Positions 54,667-62,335 of a stretch of 64,000 bases of DNA are shown here, piece after piece; within the stretch, counting starts at the first letter, position 1, and the number at the start of each line of letters is the position of its first letter. This stretch comes from Pyruvatibacter mobilis. GTDB taxonomy: Bacteria; Pseudomonadota; Alphaproteobacteria; CGMCC-115125. The stretch spans positions 2,707,501 through 2,771,500 of the forward strand of contig NZ_CP051630.1 in assembly GCF_012848855.1 (NCBI RefSeq). Direction: 5' to 3'. The position numbers and the translations under genes are program-made. Below the pieces are notes generated by a model. The model saw only the letters and a list, made by a program, of their open reading frames with translations. It was not told where the DNA came from and did not search any database.

Positions 54667-54757
54667 CTCTAATACTTCAACTTTTACGCTATTTTTAGAG
54701 TCTCGGGTGTCTCATGCGTCTGCTTTCGGAGCGGCCACCGCATGAGAGGGGAGAATC

Positions 54758-56140
54758 ATGGGATTCATGGATCGCGTAAAAGAAACCGCCAAGCGCCGGA
54801 ATAGTCCTGCGCCAGAGGCGGCTGAGTCAGACGACACGACGGCCACGACTGTTGAACAGGCCCTTGCGACCATGGCCGCCAATACGCCCGTTCGCCTGCC
54901 CGAAGGGGCAGCCGAGGGCGAACTGGGCAGCACCTGGCACGCCATTGCGCAAATCGCTTCTACCTTGAGCCAGGCACGCAAGCTGCGCCAGATGGTCGAT
55001 GTGATGCCGATTAATGTCATGATGTGCGACCCGGAAGACTTCCGGATCAACTATATCAACAAGACCAGCCTGGAGACCCTGCGCTCCATCGAGGAACACC
55101 TGCCGATCACGGCTGATGAACTCGAAGGTGCCTGCATCGACGTGTTCCACAAGAACCCGGTCCACCAGCGCACGATGCTCGCCGACCCATCCAACCTGCC
55201 GCACAAGGCCTTGATCCAGGTCGGGCCGGAGAAACTCGAACTGAACGTGTCGGCAATTCACAATTCGGACGGCAGCTATGCCGGACCGATGGTGAGCTGG
55301 AGCGTCGTGACCTCGCAGATCGCAATCGCCGAGAAGGTGAAGAATGTGGTCGACGTTGTGGCCGCGGCCTCTACGGAACTGGACTCGACTGCCCGCAGCA
55401 TGACCGGCACGGCTGAGGAAGCCTCCACGCGTTCGGCCACCGTGGCATCGGCATCCGAGGAAGCCTCGACCAATGTGCAAACGGTGGCCGGAGCGGCTGA
55501 GGAGTTGGCCAGCTCGGTTCAGGAGATTGGACGCCAGGTAGCCCAGTCGTCCCAGATTGCCGGGCGCGCCGTGGCAGAAGCCACCCGCACCAACGAGACG
55601 GTGCAGAGCCTTGCGGAGGCCGCCGGCCGTATTGGCGACGTGGTGAGCCTCATCACCGATATTGCCAGCCAGACCAACCTGCTTGCACTCAACGCCACCA
55701 TCGAGGCCGCGCGCGCCGGTGAGGCGGGCAAGGGCTTTGCGGTCGTTGCGTCAGAAGTGAAGGCATTAGCCACCCAGACGGCCAAGGCAACGGAAGACAT
55801 CGGCACCCAGATCACGGCCATTCAGGACGTGACATCGAGTGCCGTGGAAGCCATCGCCTCGATCCAGTCCACCATTGATGAGATCTCCACGATCTCGACG
55901 GCGATCGCCAGTGCGGTGGACCAGCAGGGCAGCGCCACTCAGGAGATTGCCCGCAATGTGCAGGAAGCCGCGGCAGGCACCCAGGAAGTGTCGTCCAATA
56001 TCTCCGGTGTGTCTTCATCGGTGAGCGAGACCGGTGCATCCGCTCAGGAAGTTATGTCAGCTGCCGGGCAGCTGTCGGAACATGCCGTGCAGTTGCGCAA
56101 CGACGTGGAGGACTTCCTCCGCCAGCTCAACGCCGCCTGA
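54758..56140 (+). CDS. Soluble PAS-containing methyl-accepting chemotaxis protein
   Basis: 460-residue cytosolic chemoreceptor with no transmembrane helix. The PAS-like sensor spans about 80-185 ([25 protein letters not shown], cited in part as [13 protein letters not shown]). The MCP signalling domain (about 195-450) includes the conserved tip [20 protein letters not shown] and [15 protein letters not shown]. The pattern around MPINVMMCD resembles receptors with a haem or flavin PAS, but no ligand is certain. No che genes are adjacent. A clear terminator follows. Confidence 0.93.
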   Translation: MGFMDRVKETAKRRNSPAPEAAESDDTTATTVEQALATMAANTPVRLPEGAAEGELGSTWHAIAQIASTLSQARKLRQMVDVMPINVMMCDPEDFRINYINKTSLETLRSIEEHLPITADELEGACIDVFHKNPVHQRTMLADPSNLPHKALIQVGPEKLELNVSAIHNSDGSYAGPMVSWSVVTSQIAIAEKVKNVVDVVAAASTELDSTARSMTGTAEEASTRSATVASASEEASTNVQTVAGAAEELASSVQEIGRQVAQSSQIAGRAVAEATRTNETVQSLAEAAGRIGDVVSLITDIASQTNLLALNATIEAARAGEAGKGFAVVASEVKALATQTAKATEDIGTQITAIQDVTSSAVEAIASIQSTIDEISTISTAIASAVDQQGSATQEIARNVQEAAAGTQEVSSNISGVSSSVSETGASAQEVMSAAGQLSEHAVQLRNDVEDFLRQLNAA

Positions 56141-56166
56141 TTACCGGAACACTTCGGGACAGCATG

Positions 56167-56201
56167 AACCGGGGTCTGCACACTGCGGGCCCCGGTTTTT
56201 T
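56167..56201 (+). terminator. Terminator of the chemoreceptor gene
   Basis: AACCGGGG (56167-56174), 15-base loop, CCCCGGTT (56190-56197) followed by a T6 run. Confidence 0.85.
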
Positions 56202-56262
56202 CGTTTGCCCGCACCTGACCGCAAAATCTTTCCATCTTTGCGGCTAGAGTGCGGACAATCGA

Positions 56263-57039
56263 GTGTCTCACCGCGTCAGGAAATCTCCCTTGGCTTCATC
56301 TCATCACAAGCTCCGTCACGTCTTGCGGCGTGAAGCGCGGGGGTTCCTTTCCCGATTGCGGCGGGGACGGCTGAGCGTCGTTGAATGGTTAGCCACCGGG
56401 CTGGTGACCCTGTTCATTGTCCTGCCCGTGGGGCTAACACTGATCTATCGCGTGGTGCCGCCGCCGCTCACAAGCGTTATGGTCATCCGCTTCTTCGAGG
56501 GCGACGGCGTGCGGCGCGACTGGGTGCCGCTCGAGGACATCGCCCCAAGCGTGAGGGCTGCGGTTCTTGCGTCGGAGGACAACAGTTTCTGCACCCATTC
56601 GGGCGTCGATTGGCCGGCGCTCAAGGCAGCAATGGATGCGGAAGTGAAGGGCGCGGGCAAGGGCGGTGCCAGCACCATCACGATGCAGACCGCGCGGAAT
56701 CTGATGCTGTGGCCGCAGCGCAGCTATATCCGGAAGGGCCTGGAACTCTATGTGGCGACGCTGATCGAGTTGTTCTGGCCAAAGAAGCGCATTCTGGAGG
56801 TCTATCTCAACATCGCGGAATGGGGGCCCGGTGTCTTCGGCATCGAAGCTGCTGCTCAGCACCACTTCGGCGTCAGCGCCGGCGAGCTGACCCAACGTGA
56901 GGCCGCGCGGCTGGCGGTCATCCTGCCGAACCCGAGAGAGCTCCACGCGACCGCCTCCACAGGCCATGTTGTGCGCCAGGCGGGTATTGTCGAGCGCCGG
57001 ATTGGCCAGTTGGGGCCACTTCTCGACTGTGTGAAGTGA
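56263..57039 (+). CDS. mtgA: Monofunctional peptidoglycan glycosyltransferase
   Basis: GT51 enzyme polymerising glycan strands from lipid II at the inner membrane. The 258-residue protein has one N-terminal helix (about 45-65), then the catalytic-Glu motif VLASEDNSFCTHSGVDW, GGASTITMQTARNLML, the second Glu region KKRILEVYLNIAEWGPG, FGIEAAAQHHFG and REAARLAVILPNP. Start uncertain: GTG at 56263, or TTG at 56290 with AGGAAA upstream. Full-length and monocistronic. Confidence 0.94.
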   Translation: MSHRVRKSPLASSHHKLRHVLRREARGFLSRLRRGRLSVVEWLATGLVTLFIVLPVGLTLIYRVVPPPLTSVMVIRFFEGDGVRRDWVPLEDIAPSVRAAVLASEDNSFCTHSGVDWPALKAAMDAEVKGAGKGGASTITMQTARNLMLWPQRSYIRKGLELYVATLIELFWPKKRILEVYLNIAEWGPGVFGIEAAAQHHFGVSAGELTQREAARLAVILPNPRELHATASTGHVVRQAGIVERRIGQLGPLLDCVK

Positions 57040-57083
57040 CTTTTTTCGGGGGTTTGTGACACCCCATTTCTTGATTAACTTTG

Positions 57084-57305
57084 TTAACCTTCTGCTTCTG
57101 GCCTTGGCCCATGGTAGTCGGTAATGCCATGGGCGAGCGCATAACATGCAAGCCTAATGGAACGCGGGACTTTAACGGACTCCCCGTCCCTCTCACCTTT
57201 CTCATAGTACTGAATTATTCTGGGTTTTAGCCCAAGTGCTTTTGCCGCATCTTTTTGCGACATGCCCAATGACTTGCGCCACCGCTTGAAATCTTTGGCT
57301 TCCAT
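57084..57305 (-). CDS. Small XRE-type helix-turn-helix regulator
   Basis: 73 residues, essentially a single HTH domain: FKRWRKSLGMSQKDAAKALG, then LKPRIIQYYEKGERDG and a final basic/Pro tail. ATG at 57305 (MEAKDFKRW) or 57311 are the sensible starts; the upstream in-frame stretch overlaps an operator. It is divergent from a 50-residue ORF across 168 bases that contain two similar inverted repeats, so it is most likely an autoregulated repressor of that ORF. The YYEKGER phrase is typical of XRE antitoxin- or phage-type repressors. Confidence 0.85.
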   Translation of the reverse strand: MEAKDFKRWRKSLGMSQKDAAKALGLKPRIIQYYEKGERDGESVKVPRSIRLACYALAHGITDYHGPRPEAEG

Positions 57306-57345
57306 TGTCATCCAGATTCTGCGGTCGCGACCGCGAACACCCTGT

Positions 57346-57364
57346 TTGCGCACTGTGTGCGCAA
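57346..57364. promoter_or_regulatory. Operator O1, perfect inverted repeat
   Basis: TTGCGCAC-TGT-GTGCGCAA, an exact 8-3-8 dyad upstream of the XRE gene. Same consensus as O2 31 bases away, about three helical turns. Confidence 0.75.
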
Positions 57365-57369
57365 CTCCA

Positions 57370-57398
57370 TTGACAATTGCGCACCCCGTGCGTATATA
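57370..57398 (+). promoter_or_regulatory. Consensus promoter of the 50-residue ORF
   Basis: TTGACA (57370-57375), 17-base spacer, TATATA (57393-57398). Operator O2 fills the spacer and O1 lies just upstream, so a bound repressor would block RNA polymerase. Confidence 0.8.
57377..57395. promoter_or_regulatory. Operator O2 within the promoter spacer
   Basis: TTGCGCAC-CCC-GTGCGTAT: same left half as O1 and five matching bases of the right half, lying between the -35 and -10 elements. Confidence 0.7.
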
Positions 57399-57473
57399 GG
57401 ATGCACATTACGGTTTTATGACATCGCCGATTGGCGGCGAAGCATCAAGACCTGAAAGAATGGAGAGTCGATC

Positions 57474-57626
57474 ATGACCAGGAATATGGTGTTCTGGCTC
57501 TCTTTCGGGCTCGTACCCCGGAGGGAGCAGCGCGAAGACCGCCGTGTGTTTAGCGGTCACACTCTTGAAGACGAACGTTCGTTTTCTCGCCGCATGGCCT
57601 TCTACAAGGCCCACCCCCACCACTAG
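57474..57626 (+). CDS. 50-residue small protein under XRE control
   Basis: Short ORF reading MTRNMVFWLSFGLVPRREQR at its start, then an acidic/basic middle and an end of MAFYKAHPHH. The first 13 residues are hydrophobic/aromatic and the rest strongly charged. Evidence that it is real: GGAGAG 8-9 bases before the ATG, a consensus promoter 75 bases upstream with twin operators, and a strong terminator 43 bases after the stop, giving a complete one-gene transcription unit. No family recognised. The antisense ORF here has no such signals. Confidence 0.6.
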   Translation: MTRNMVFWLSFGLVPRREQREDRRVFSGHTLEDERSFSRRMAFYKAHPHH

Positions 57627-57668
57627 GCGCCTGCGTATTTACGGCGACTAGCTGACGAGTAAGAAATC

Positions 57669-57705
57669 AGGCGGATCAACTTGCAGGTTGATCCGCCTTT
57701 TCTTT
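57669..57705 (+). terminator. Terminator of the small-protein unit, shared with bioD
   Basis: Perfect 12-bp stem AGGCGGATCAAC / GTTGATCCGCCT with a 6-base loop, then TTTTCTTT on the plus strand. On the minus strand it lies beyond the bioD stop and is followed by a weaker T-rich run. Confidence 0.9.
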
Positions 57706-57733
57706 GCGCTTCGTCAGGTGTTGCAAGTGCGGC

Positions 57734-58414
57734 TCAGGCTGGCACCAGATCAGCGAGCCTGGCAAAGGCATCCTGGTCATCGCGCGGCACGGCGATCACT
57801 GGCACGTCGCCGGTGAAGCGGCGGATGGCGTCGCAGGTGTCCTGAAGGGGGATGCCCGCATCGGGCGTCTCGCTGACCATGATGGCCAGCGGATCAAGAC
57901 CGCGCGACTGAAGCGCTTCAAGCGCAGTAAGTGTGTGACTGATCGTGCCCAGATAACTGCCCACAACAAGGATAGGCGTGGCGGCAAGGTCTCTCATGAA
58001 GTCGCGCATGGTGCGGGTGTCATCCACCGGCACCAGCACACCGCCTGCGCCTTCGACAATCAGCACCGTTCCATCCCCTGCCGCATCACGGTGGCGGGTG
58101 CAGAAAGCGATCACCTCGTCATAAGGCACGGCCTTGCCCTCGCGTGCGGCGGCCATGTCAGGGGCGAGTGCCGCCACGTATCGCCACGGTGACAGTTCGG
58201 CCATGGCCTCACCGGTCACCTCCCGCCCCAGTGCCTCGAGCATCAGCGCCGTATCACTTGTCGGAGCTGTCTCGTCGGTGAAATCCGTGATGAGCGGCTT
58301 AAGGGCTATCACCTCACGGCCCCGGGCGCGCAGCGCACGGATGAGACCGGTGGACACGTAGGTCTTGCCGATCTCAGTGCCGGAAGCGGTGACAAAAAGG
58401 GACAGTGCAGTCAT
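57734..58414 (-). CDS. bioD: Dethiobiotin synthase
   Basis: ATP-dependent carboxylation closing the ureido ring of dethiobiotin. The 226-residue P-loop protein has FVTASGTEIGKTYVS (P-loop; the usual GTDTxVGKT has lost two residues to GTEIGKT), catalytic Lys in LKPLITDF and VEGAGGVLVPV. The ATG overlaps the bioF stop by four bases. Last gene of bioF-bioD. Confidence 0.93.
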   Translation of the reverse strand: MTALSLFVTASGTEIGKTYVSTGLIRALRARGREVIALKPLITDFTDETAPTSDTALMLEALGREVTGEAMAELSPWRYVAALAPDMAAAREGKAVPYDEVIAFCTRHRDAAGDGTVLIVEGAGGVLVPVDDTRTMRDFMRDLAATPILVVGSYLGTISHTLTALEALQSRGLDPLAIMVSETPDAGIPLQDTCDAIRRFTGDVPVIAVPRDDQDAFARLADLVPA

Positions 58415-59577
58415 GCGGCAGGCCGTTTGATGATCCGGTCACGGATGAGTGACGCCAGACGAGTGATATCGGCCGGGTCGTGTTCGGCCATGAAGGTGAG
58501 GCGCAGACGCGCGGTGCCCGGCGGTACCGTCGGCGGACGAATGGCGGTGACGAGATAACCTTCGTCCAGCAACAGGCGAGAGGCGTCGAGCGCCCTGGTC
58601 TCTTCACCGATGATGACGGGCACAATGGGGCTCTCAGGCGTCGGCAGGCCCACTTCCCGGCAGAACTGAGCGGCATTGGCCACCGGACGCACCACCCGCT
58701 CGGGCTCAGCCTCGATTACATCCAGCGCAGCGAGGGCAGCTGCCACGCTGGCCGGCGGCAGGCCCGTTGAATAGACAAGCGTGCGTGCACGGCTCTTCAG
58801 AAGATCGATGACCGGCTGATCCGCGCAGAGATACCCGCCGTAGCCGCCGACAGCTTTTGAGAGCGTGCCCATCTGCAAGGGGACATTCATCTTCTGCGGG
58901 CCGAAGGCGAAGGAAGATCCCCGGCCGCCGCCGATGACACCGAGCCCGTGGGCATCATCGGTCATCAGCCAGGCGTCGTGCGCTTCCGCCAGTGCGGTCA
59001 TCTCCGGCAGTGGCGCCAGGTCCCCATCCATGGAAAACACGCCGTCGGTGACCACAAGGGCGTTGGCACCCTCTGCCCGGTGCGCCGCCAGGAGGCTGCG
59101 AAGATCGGCCATGTCGTTGTGCCTGAAGATGACCACTTGGGCGCGCGACATGCGCGCGCCGGAAATGATGCAGGCGTGGCTCAACTCGTCAGCGAAAATG
59201 ATGTCGCCTTCGCCAAGGAGGCTGGGAATGATGCCGGTGTTGGCCAGATAGCCGGACCCGAAGACAAGTGCTGCTTCCGCGCCCTTGATGCGGGCAAGGC
59301 GGGCTTCAAGCTCGGCGAAAAGCGGATTGTTGCCGGTGACAAGGCGCGAGGCGCCGGTGCCCGCGCCATAGGTTTGAAGCGCTTCAGCGGCGGCCGCTTT
59401 CACCTGCGGGTGCTGGGAGAGGTTAAGATAATCATTGCAGCAGAAGGAGATGACGTCGCGCCCATCGCGCGTGGCACGCCCTGCCATGCCGCGGCCCGTA
59501 TCCACCAGCTCACGGCGCTGGCCGCGTGTTTCCAGCTCGGCAAGCTTGCGGCCGGCAAATTCGTTGAGGCTGGGCAT
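58411..59577 (-). CDS. bioF: 8-amino-7-oxononanoate synthase
   Basis: PLP enzyme condensing pimeloyl-ACP/CoA with alanine. The 388-residue alpha-oxoamine synthase has ISFCCNDYLNLSQHP, GSGYLANTG, ELSHACIISGARMS, DDAHGLGVIGGGRGS and the PLP Lys in GTLSKAVGGYGGY. Divergent from bioA by 143 bases. Confidence 0.95.
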   Translation of the reverse strand: MPSLNEFAGRKLAELETRGQRRELVDTGRGMAGRATRDGRDVISFCCNDYLNLSQHPQVKAAAAEALQTYGAGTGASRLVTGNNPLFAELEARLARIKGAEAALVFGSGYLANTGIIPSLLGEGDIIFADELSHACIISGARMSRAQVVIFRHNDMADLRSLLAAHRAEGANALVVTDGVFSMDGDLAPLPEMTALAEAHDAWLMTDDAHGLGVIGGGRGSSFAFGPQKMNVPLQMGTLSKAVGGYGGYLCADQPVIDLLKSRARTLVYSTGLPPASVAAALAALDVIEAEPERVVRPVANAAQFCREVGLPTPESPIVPVIIGEETRALDASRLLLDEGYLVTAIRPPTVPPGTARLRLTFMAEHDPADITRLASLIRDRIIKRPAA

Positions 59578-59653
59578 GCGGGGATATCTCTCCCTTCTCG
59601 TTGTGCGGTCTTTTCAGCTCTGCGCGCTGCGTGACGCAGGCCGGTTGCGGCAC

Positions 59654-59681
59654 TTGTGATGTGCGTGCGGGCCACTATGCT
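59654..59681 (+). promoter_or_regulatory. Putative bioA promoter
   Basis: TTGTGA (59654-59659), 16-base spacer, TATGCT (59676-59681), 40 bases before the bioA ATG, in the bioF/bioA divergent region. No BioR-type TTAT-n-ATAA palindrome was found. Confidence 0.4.
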
Positions 59682-59720
59682 CTGGCGCTTCACCCGCCTC
59701 AAGTTGTTCCCGGCAGATGC

Positions 59721-61022
59721 ATGGCAGATACCCCCTTCACCCCGCCCGACTGGCTGCGCCAGGGGTTTGACCATATCTGGTTGCCCTACACCCAGATGCA
59801 AGATGCTGCACTCCCTGCGCCCATTGCGCGGACGGAGGGCTGCCGGCTGATCATGGCGGATGGCCGCGAGCTCGTGGATGGCGTTGCGTCCTGGTGGACG
59901 GCTGCGCATGGCTACAACCATCCGCATATTCGCCAGGCTGTGCAGCAACAGCTGGAAACCATGCCGCATGTCATGTTTGGCGGCCTGGCTCATGAGCCGG
60001 CCTACCGGCTTGCGACGCGGCTGGCGGCCCTCACCCCGGGTGACCTCACACGCGTGTTCTTTTCTGAATCCGGTTCGGTCTCCGTCGAGATCGCCATGAA
60101 GATGGCTGTGCAGTATTGGATCAACAAAGGCGAGCGCGGGCATTCCCGCTTCGTGAGCTTCACCGGCGGCTATCACGGCGACACATTCGCCACCATGTCG
60201 GTATGCGACCCGGAAGAGGGCATGCATTCTCTTTTCGCTGGTCTGCTGGCGGAGCAGATCCTCACGGATCTCCCGACTAGCGAGGCAGCGCGGCAGGCTT
60301 TCGACGACTTGCTGGCGGCGCGCAAGGGCGACATCGCGGCGGTGGTGACCGAACCTCTCGTTCAGGGCGCCGGCGGAATGCTGTTTCACTCCGCGGAGAC
60401 GCTGCGTTTCATCCGCGAAACATGCGACAGGCATGGTGTGCTGCTGATCGTCGATGAGATCTTCACCGGCTTTGGCCGTACGGGCTCGCTGTTTGCCTGT
60501 GACCAGGCGGGGATCGTGCCCGACATCATGACGCTGTCAAAGGCGCTCACCGGCGGAACGCTGCCGCTGGCGGCCACCATCGCGCGGCAGCATGTCTTCG
60601 ACGCCTTCCTGTCGGACAGCGCCTCCACGGCGCTGATGCACGGGCCAACCTATATGGGCAACGCGATGGGGTGCGCGGCCGCCAATGCGGCGCTGGACCT
60701 GTTCGAACAAGACCCGCCAGGCCCCCGCGCCGACAGAATTGCCACGCAGCTGGTCGCTGAGCTGGAGCCGGCGCGGCATCTTCCAGGCGTGCGCGACGTG
60801 CGCGTGCTGGGTGCCATCGGTGTCATCGAGCTTGATCCGCATTCGGACCATGACTGGATGAAGGCCGAGTTCATCCGGCGCGGTGTCTGGGTGCGGCCCT
60901 ACAATTACATCATTTATACGACCCCGCCGCTGGTGATCTCACCAGAGGAGCTGAGCACCCTTACCACCGCCATGGTGGATGTGGTGCGGCTGTGGGGCGG
61001 GAAAACGCAACAGGAAGGCTGA
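59721..61022 (+). CDS. bioA: Adenosylmethionine-8-amino-7-oxononanoate aminotransferase
   Basis: Uses SAM as amino donor to make diaminopelargonate. The 433-residue class III aminotransferase opens with HIWLPYTQMQDA, typical of BioA. It has SWWTAAHGYNHP, LTRVFFSESGSVSVEIAMKM, Asp in LLIVDEIFTGFGRTG and PLP Lys in LSKALTGGTLPLAAT. ATG at 59721 fits the family start. bioB and the pimeloyl genes are not in the window. Confidence 0.95.
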   Translation: MADTPFTPPDWLRQGFDHIWLPYTQMQDAALPAPIARTEGCRLIMADGRELVDGVASWWTAAHGYNHPHIRQAVQQQLETMPHVMFGGLAHEPAYRLATRLAALTPGDLTRVFFSESGSVSVEIAMKMAVQYWINKGERGHSRFVSFTGGYHGDTFATMSVCDPEEGMHSLFAGLLAEQILTDLPTSEAARQAFDDLLAARKGDIAAVVTEPLVQGAGGMLFHSAETLRFIRETCDRHGVLLIVDEIFTGFGRTGSLFACDQAGIVPDIMTLSKALTGGTLPLAATIARQHVFDAFLSDSASTALMHGPTYMGNAMGCAAANAALDLFEQDPPGPRADRIATQLVAELEPARHLPGVRDVRVLGAIGVIELDPHSDHDWMKAEFIRRGVWVRPYNYIIYTTPPLVISPEELSTLTTAMVDVVRLWGGKTQQEG

Positions 61023-61029
61023 CGCACAT

Positions 61030-61674
61030 ATGGTCAAGGCAGTTATCTGGGATTTCGGCGGGGTTTTCACGACGAGCCCCTTCGAGGCATTCGCGCGCTT
61101 TGAGCGGGAGAAGGGTCTGCCGGAGGATTTCATCCGCAAGATCAATTCCACAAATCACCTGGACAATGCCTGGGCAAAGTTCGAGCGCTCGGATGTCAGC
61201 ATGGATGAATTCGACGAGCTTTTTGCAGAGGAAGCGCGCGCGCTGGGCCACGAGGTGCGTGGCCGTGACGTGATTGCGCTGCTGTCAGGTGATGTGCGAC
61301 CGGAAATGGTGCGGGCTCTGAAGCTTGTAAAGGAAAACGGCCTGCGGGTTGCGTGCATCACCAACAATGTCTCCGCCGGGGAAGGCGCGGGCATGGCCAC
61401 GACCCATGAAAAGGCTCTGGCCGTCCAGTCGATAATGGATGAGTTCGAGCACATCATCGAGTCGAGCAAGGCCGGCGTCCGCAAGCCGCATCCGCGCATC
61501 TACCAGATGGCGCTTGAGGCGCTCGGGATCGAGGGGCCGGACGCGGTCTATCTCGATGACCTGGGAATCAACTGCAAGGCAGCGCATGAGCAGGGCATGG
61601 CGGCCATCAAGGTAACGAGCGCCGAGCAGGCCATCAGCGACCTGGAAAAGGCCGTCGGCTTTTCGCTCCGCTAG
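61030..61674 (+). CDS. HAD-IA hydrolase (ACAD10/epoxide-hydrolase-N-like)
   Basis: 214 residues. Motif I VIWDFGGVFTTSPFEAF (nucleophile Asp8), motif II ITNN, motif III Lys in GVRKPHPRIYQMAL and motif IV YLDDLGINCKAA. The GGVFTTSP pattern is typical of the HAD group found beside acyl-CoA dehydrogenases and at the N-terminus of soluble epoxide hydrolase. It starts 7 bases after bioA with GGAAGG upstream, so it shares the message; a role with biotin is not evident. Closed by a terminator. Confidence 0.88.
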   Translation: MVKAVIWDFGGVFTTSPFEAFARFEREKGLPEDFIRKINSTNHLDNAWAKFERSDVSMDEFDELFAEEARALGHEVRGRDVIALLSGDVRPEMVRALKLVKENGLRVACITNNVSAGEGAGMATTHEKALAVQSIMDEFEHIIESSKAGVRKPHPRIYQMALEALGIEGPDAVYLDDLGINCKAAHEQGMAAIKVTSAEQAISDLEKAVGFSLR

Positions 61675-61715
61675 GCAATGCTGGAATAGGTGCTGCAATA
61701 AGTGCTGCAACAAAG

Positions 61716-61744
61716 AAGCCCCGGCGCATGCGCCGGGGCTTTTG
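61716..61744 (+). terminator. Terminator after the bioA-HAD unit
   Basis: AGCCCCGGCGC / GCGCCGGGGCT with a 2-base loop and a T4 run. It also faces the convergent terB gene, 20 bases beyond. A TGCTGCAA direct repeat (61691-61698 and 61703-61710) lies just upstream. Confidence 0.85.
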
Positions 61745-61764
61745 TCGTTCAAATCGGCAGGAGC

Positions 61765-62229
61765 CTATTTGCTGATGCCGAGGCGGGCCTGTGCGTCGGC
61801 ACGGGCCTTTTCAAGCTCTGCATCGCCGAGACCGAGTTGGCGGGCGACGCTCTTGATCTGATGGACTTCGAAACGGTGCAACTCACCGTCCGCATAGGCC
61901 ACTTCCCACATCATGGAAAGGATGTCGATCTGCTCCTGAGCGGAGAAGTTCTTCTTCACCGCTTCGGTGAACTGCCAATCGGAGTAATTGGCCTTCTGGC
62001 GGGCGGCGGCGATGTCGATCAGCGTTTGAGCGTCATCGGCGGCAAGGCCGAAGCGCTCTGCCACAATGCGCTCCATGGCAGCGCGTTCGCTCTCGTCGAA
62101 GTCACGGTCAAGGCGGGCACCTTCGACCATCAGTGCCGCGGCAGCGACCTGCTTGACGGAGAACGGATCAGCACTTTCGCCGTCCGGCGCCTTGCGCTGA
62201 TCAAGAAAAGCAACAATTCGATCCAGCAT
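61765..62229 (-). CDS. TerB-family protein
   Basis: 154-residue helical protein of the TerB/tellurite-resistance fold, a bundle that binds divalent metal. Conserved segments: FSVKQVAAAALMVEGARLDR cited in part (AAAALMVEGARLD), ESERAAMERIVAERFGL, and the second repeat MMWEVAYADGELHRFE with acidic metal ligands. Stand-alone TerB proteins are common in alphaproteobacteria and usually unrelated to tellurite in context; none of terA/C/D/Z is near. Downstream of the RND gene. Confidence 0.88.
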   Translation of the reverse strand: MLDRIVAFLDQRKAPDGESADPFSVKQVAAAALMVEGARLDRDFDESERAAMERIVAERFGLAADDAQTLIDIAAARQKANYSDWQFTEAVKKNFSAQEQIDILSMMWEVAYADGELHRFEVHQIKSVARQLGLGDAELEKARADAQARLGISK

Positions 62230-62280
62230 GGTTTGTTTCCTCTAGCGAGCAATCCGGCTCTTGTATCGGTCCGGTAAGTC

Positions 62281-62318
62281 CGGGAGTGCAGCAGCCTTGT
62301 GTGACAGCTGCACTCCCG
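62281..62318 (-). terminator. Hairpin downstream of the RND gene
   Basis: Perfect 12-bp stem CGGGAGTGCAGC / GCTGCACTCCCG with a 14-base loop, 17 bases after the RND stop and 51 bases before the terB start. No U-tract, so it may attenuate rather than stop transcription. Confidence 0.5.
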
Positions 62319-62335
62319 TCTCGTGATTATTCCGC

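Noticed and set aside
57408-57623. 71-residue minus-strand ORF opposite the 50-residue ORF
   Set aside because: GTG start without a ribosome site, and it would run through the plus-strand promoter region; the plus strand has a promoter, ribosome site and terminator.
59578-59720. BioR operator in the bioF/bioA gap
   Set aside because: No TTATCTATAA-type palindrome is present by eye; only a promoter-like pair was kept.
61691-61710. TGCTGCAA direct repeat
   Set aside because: Only two copies of 8 bases beside a terminator; too short to treat as a functional repeat.
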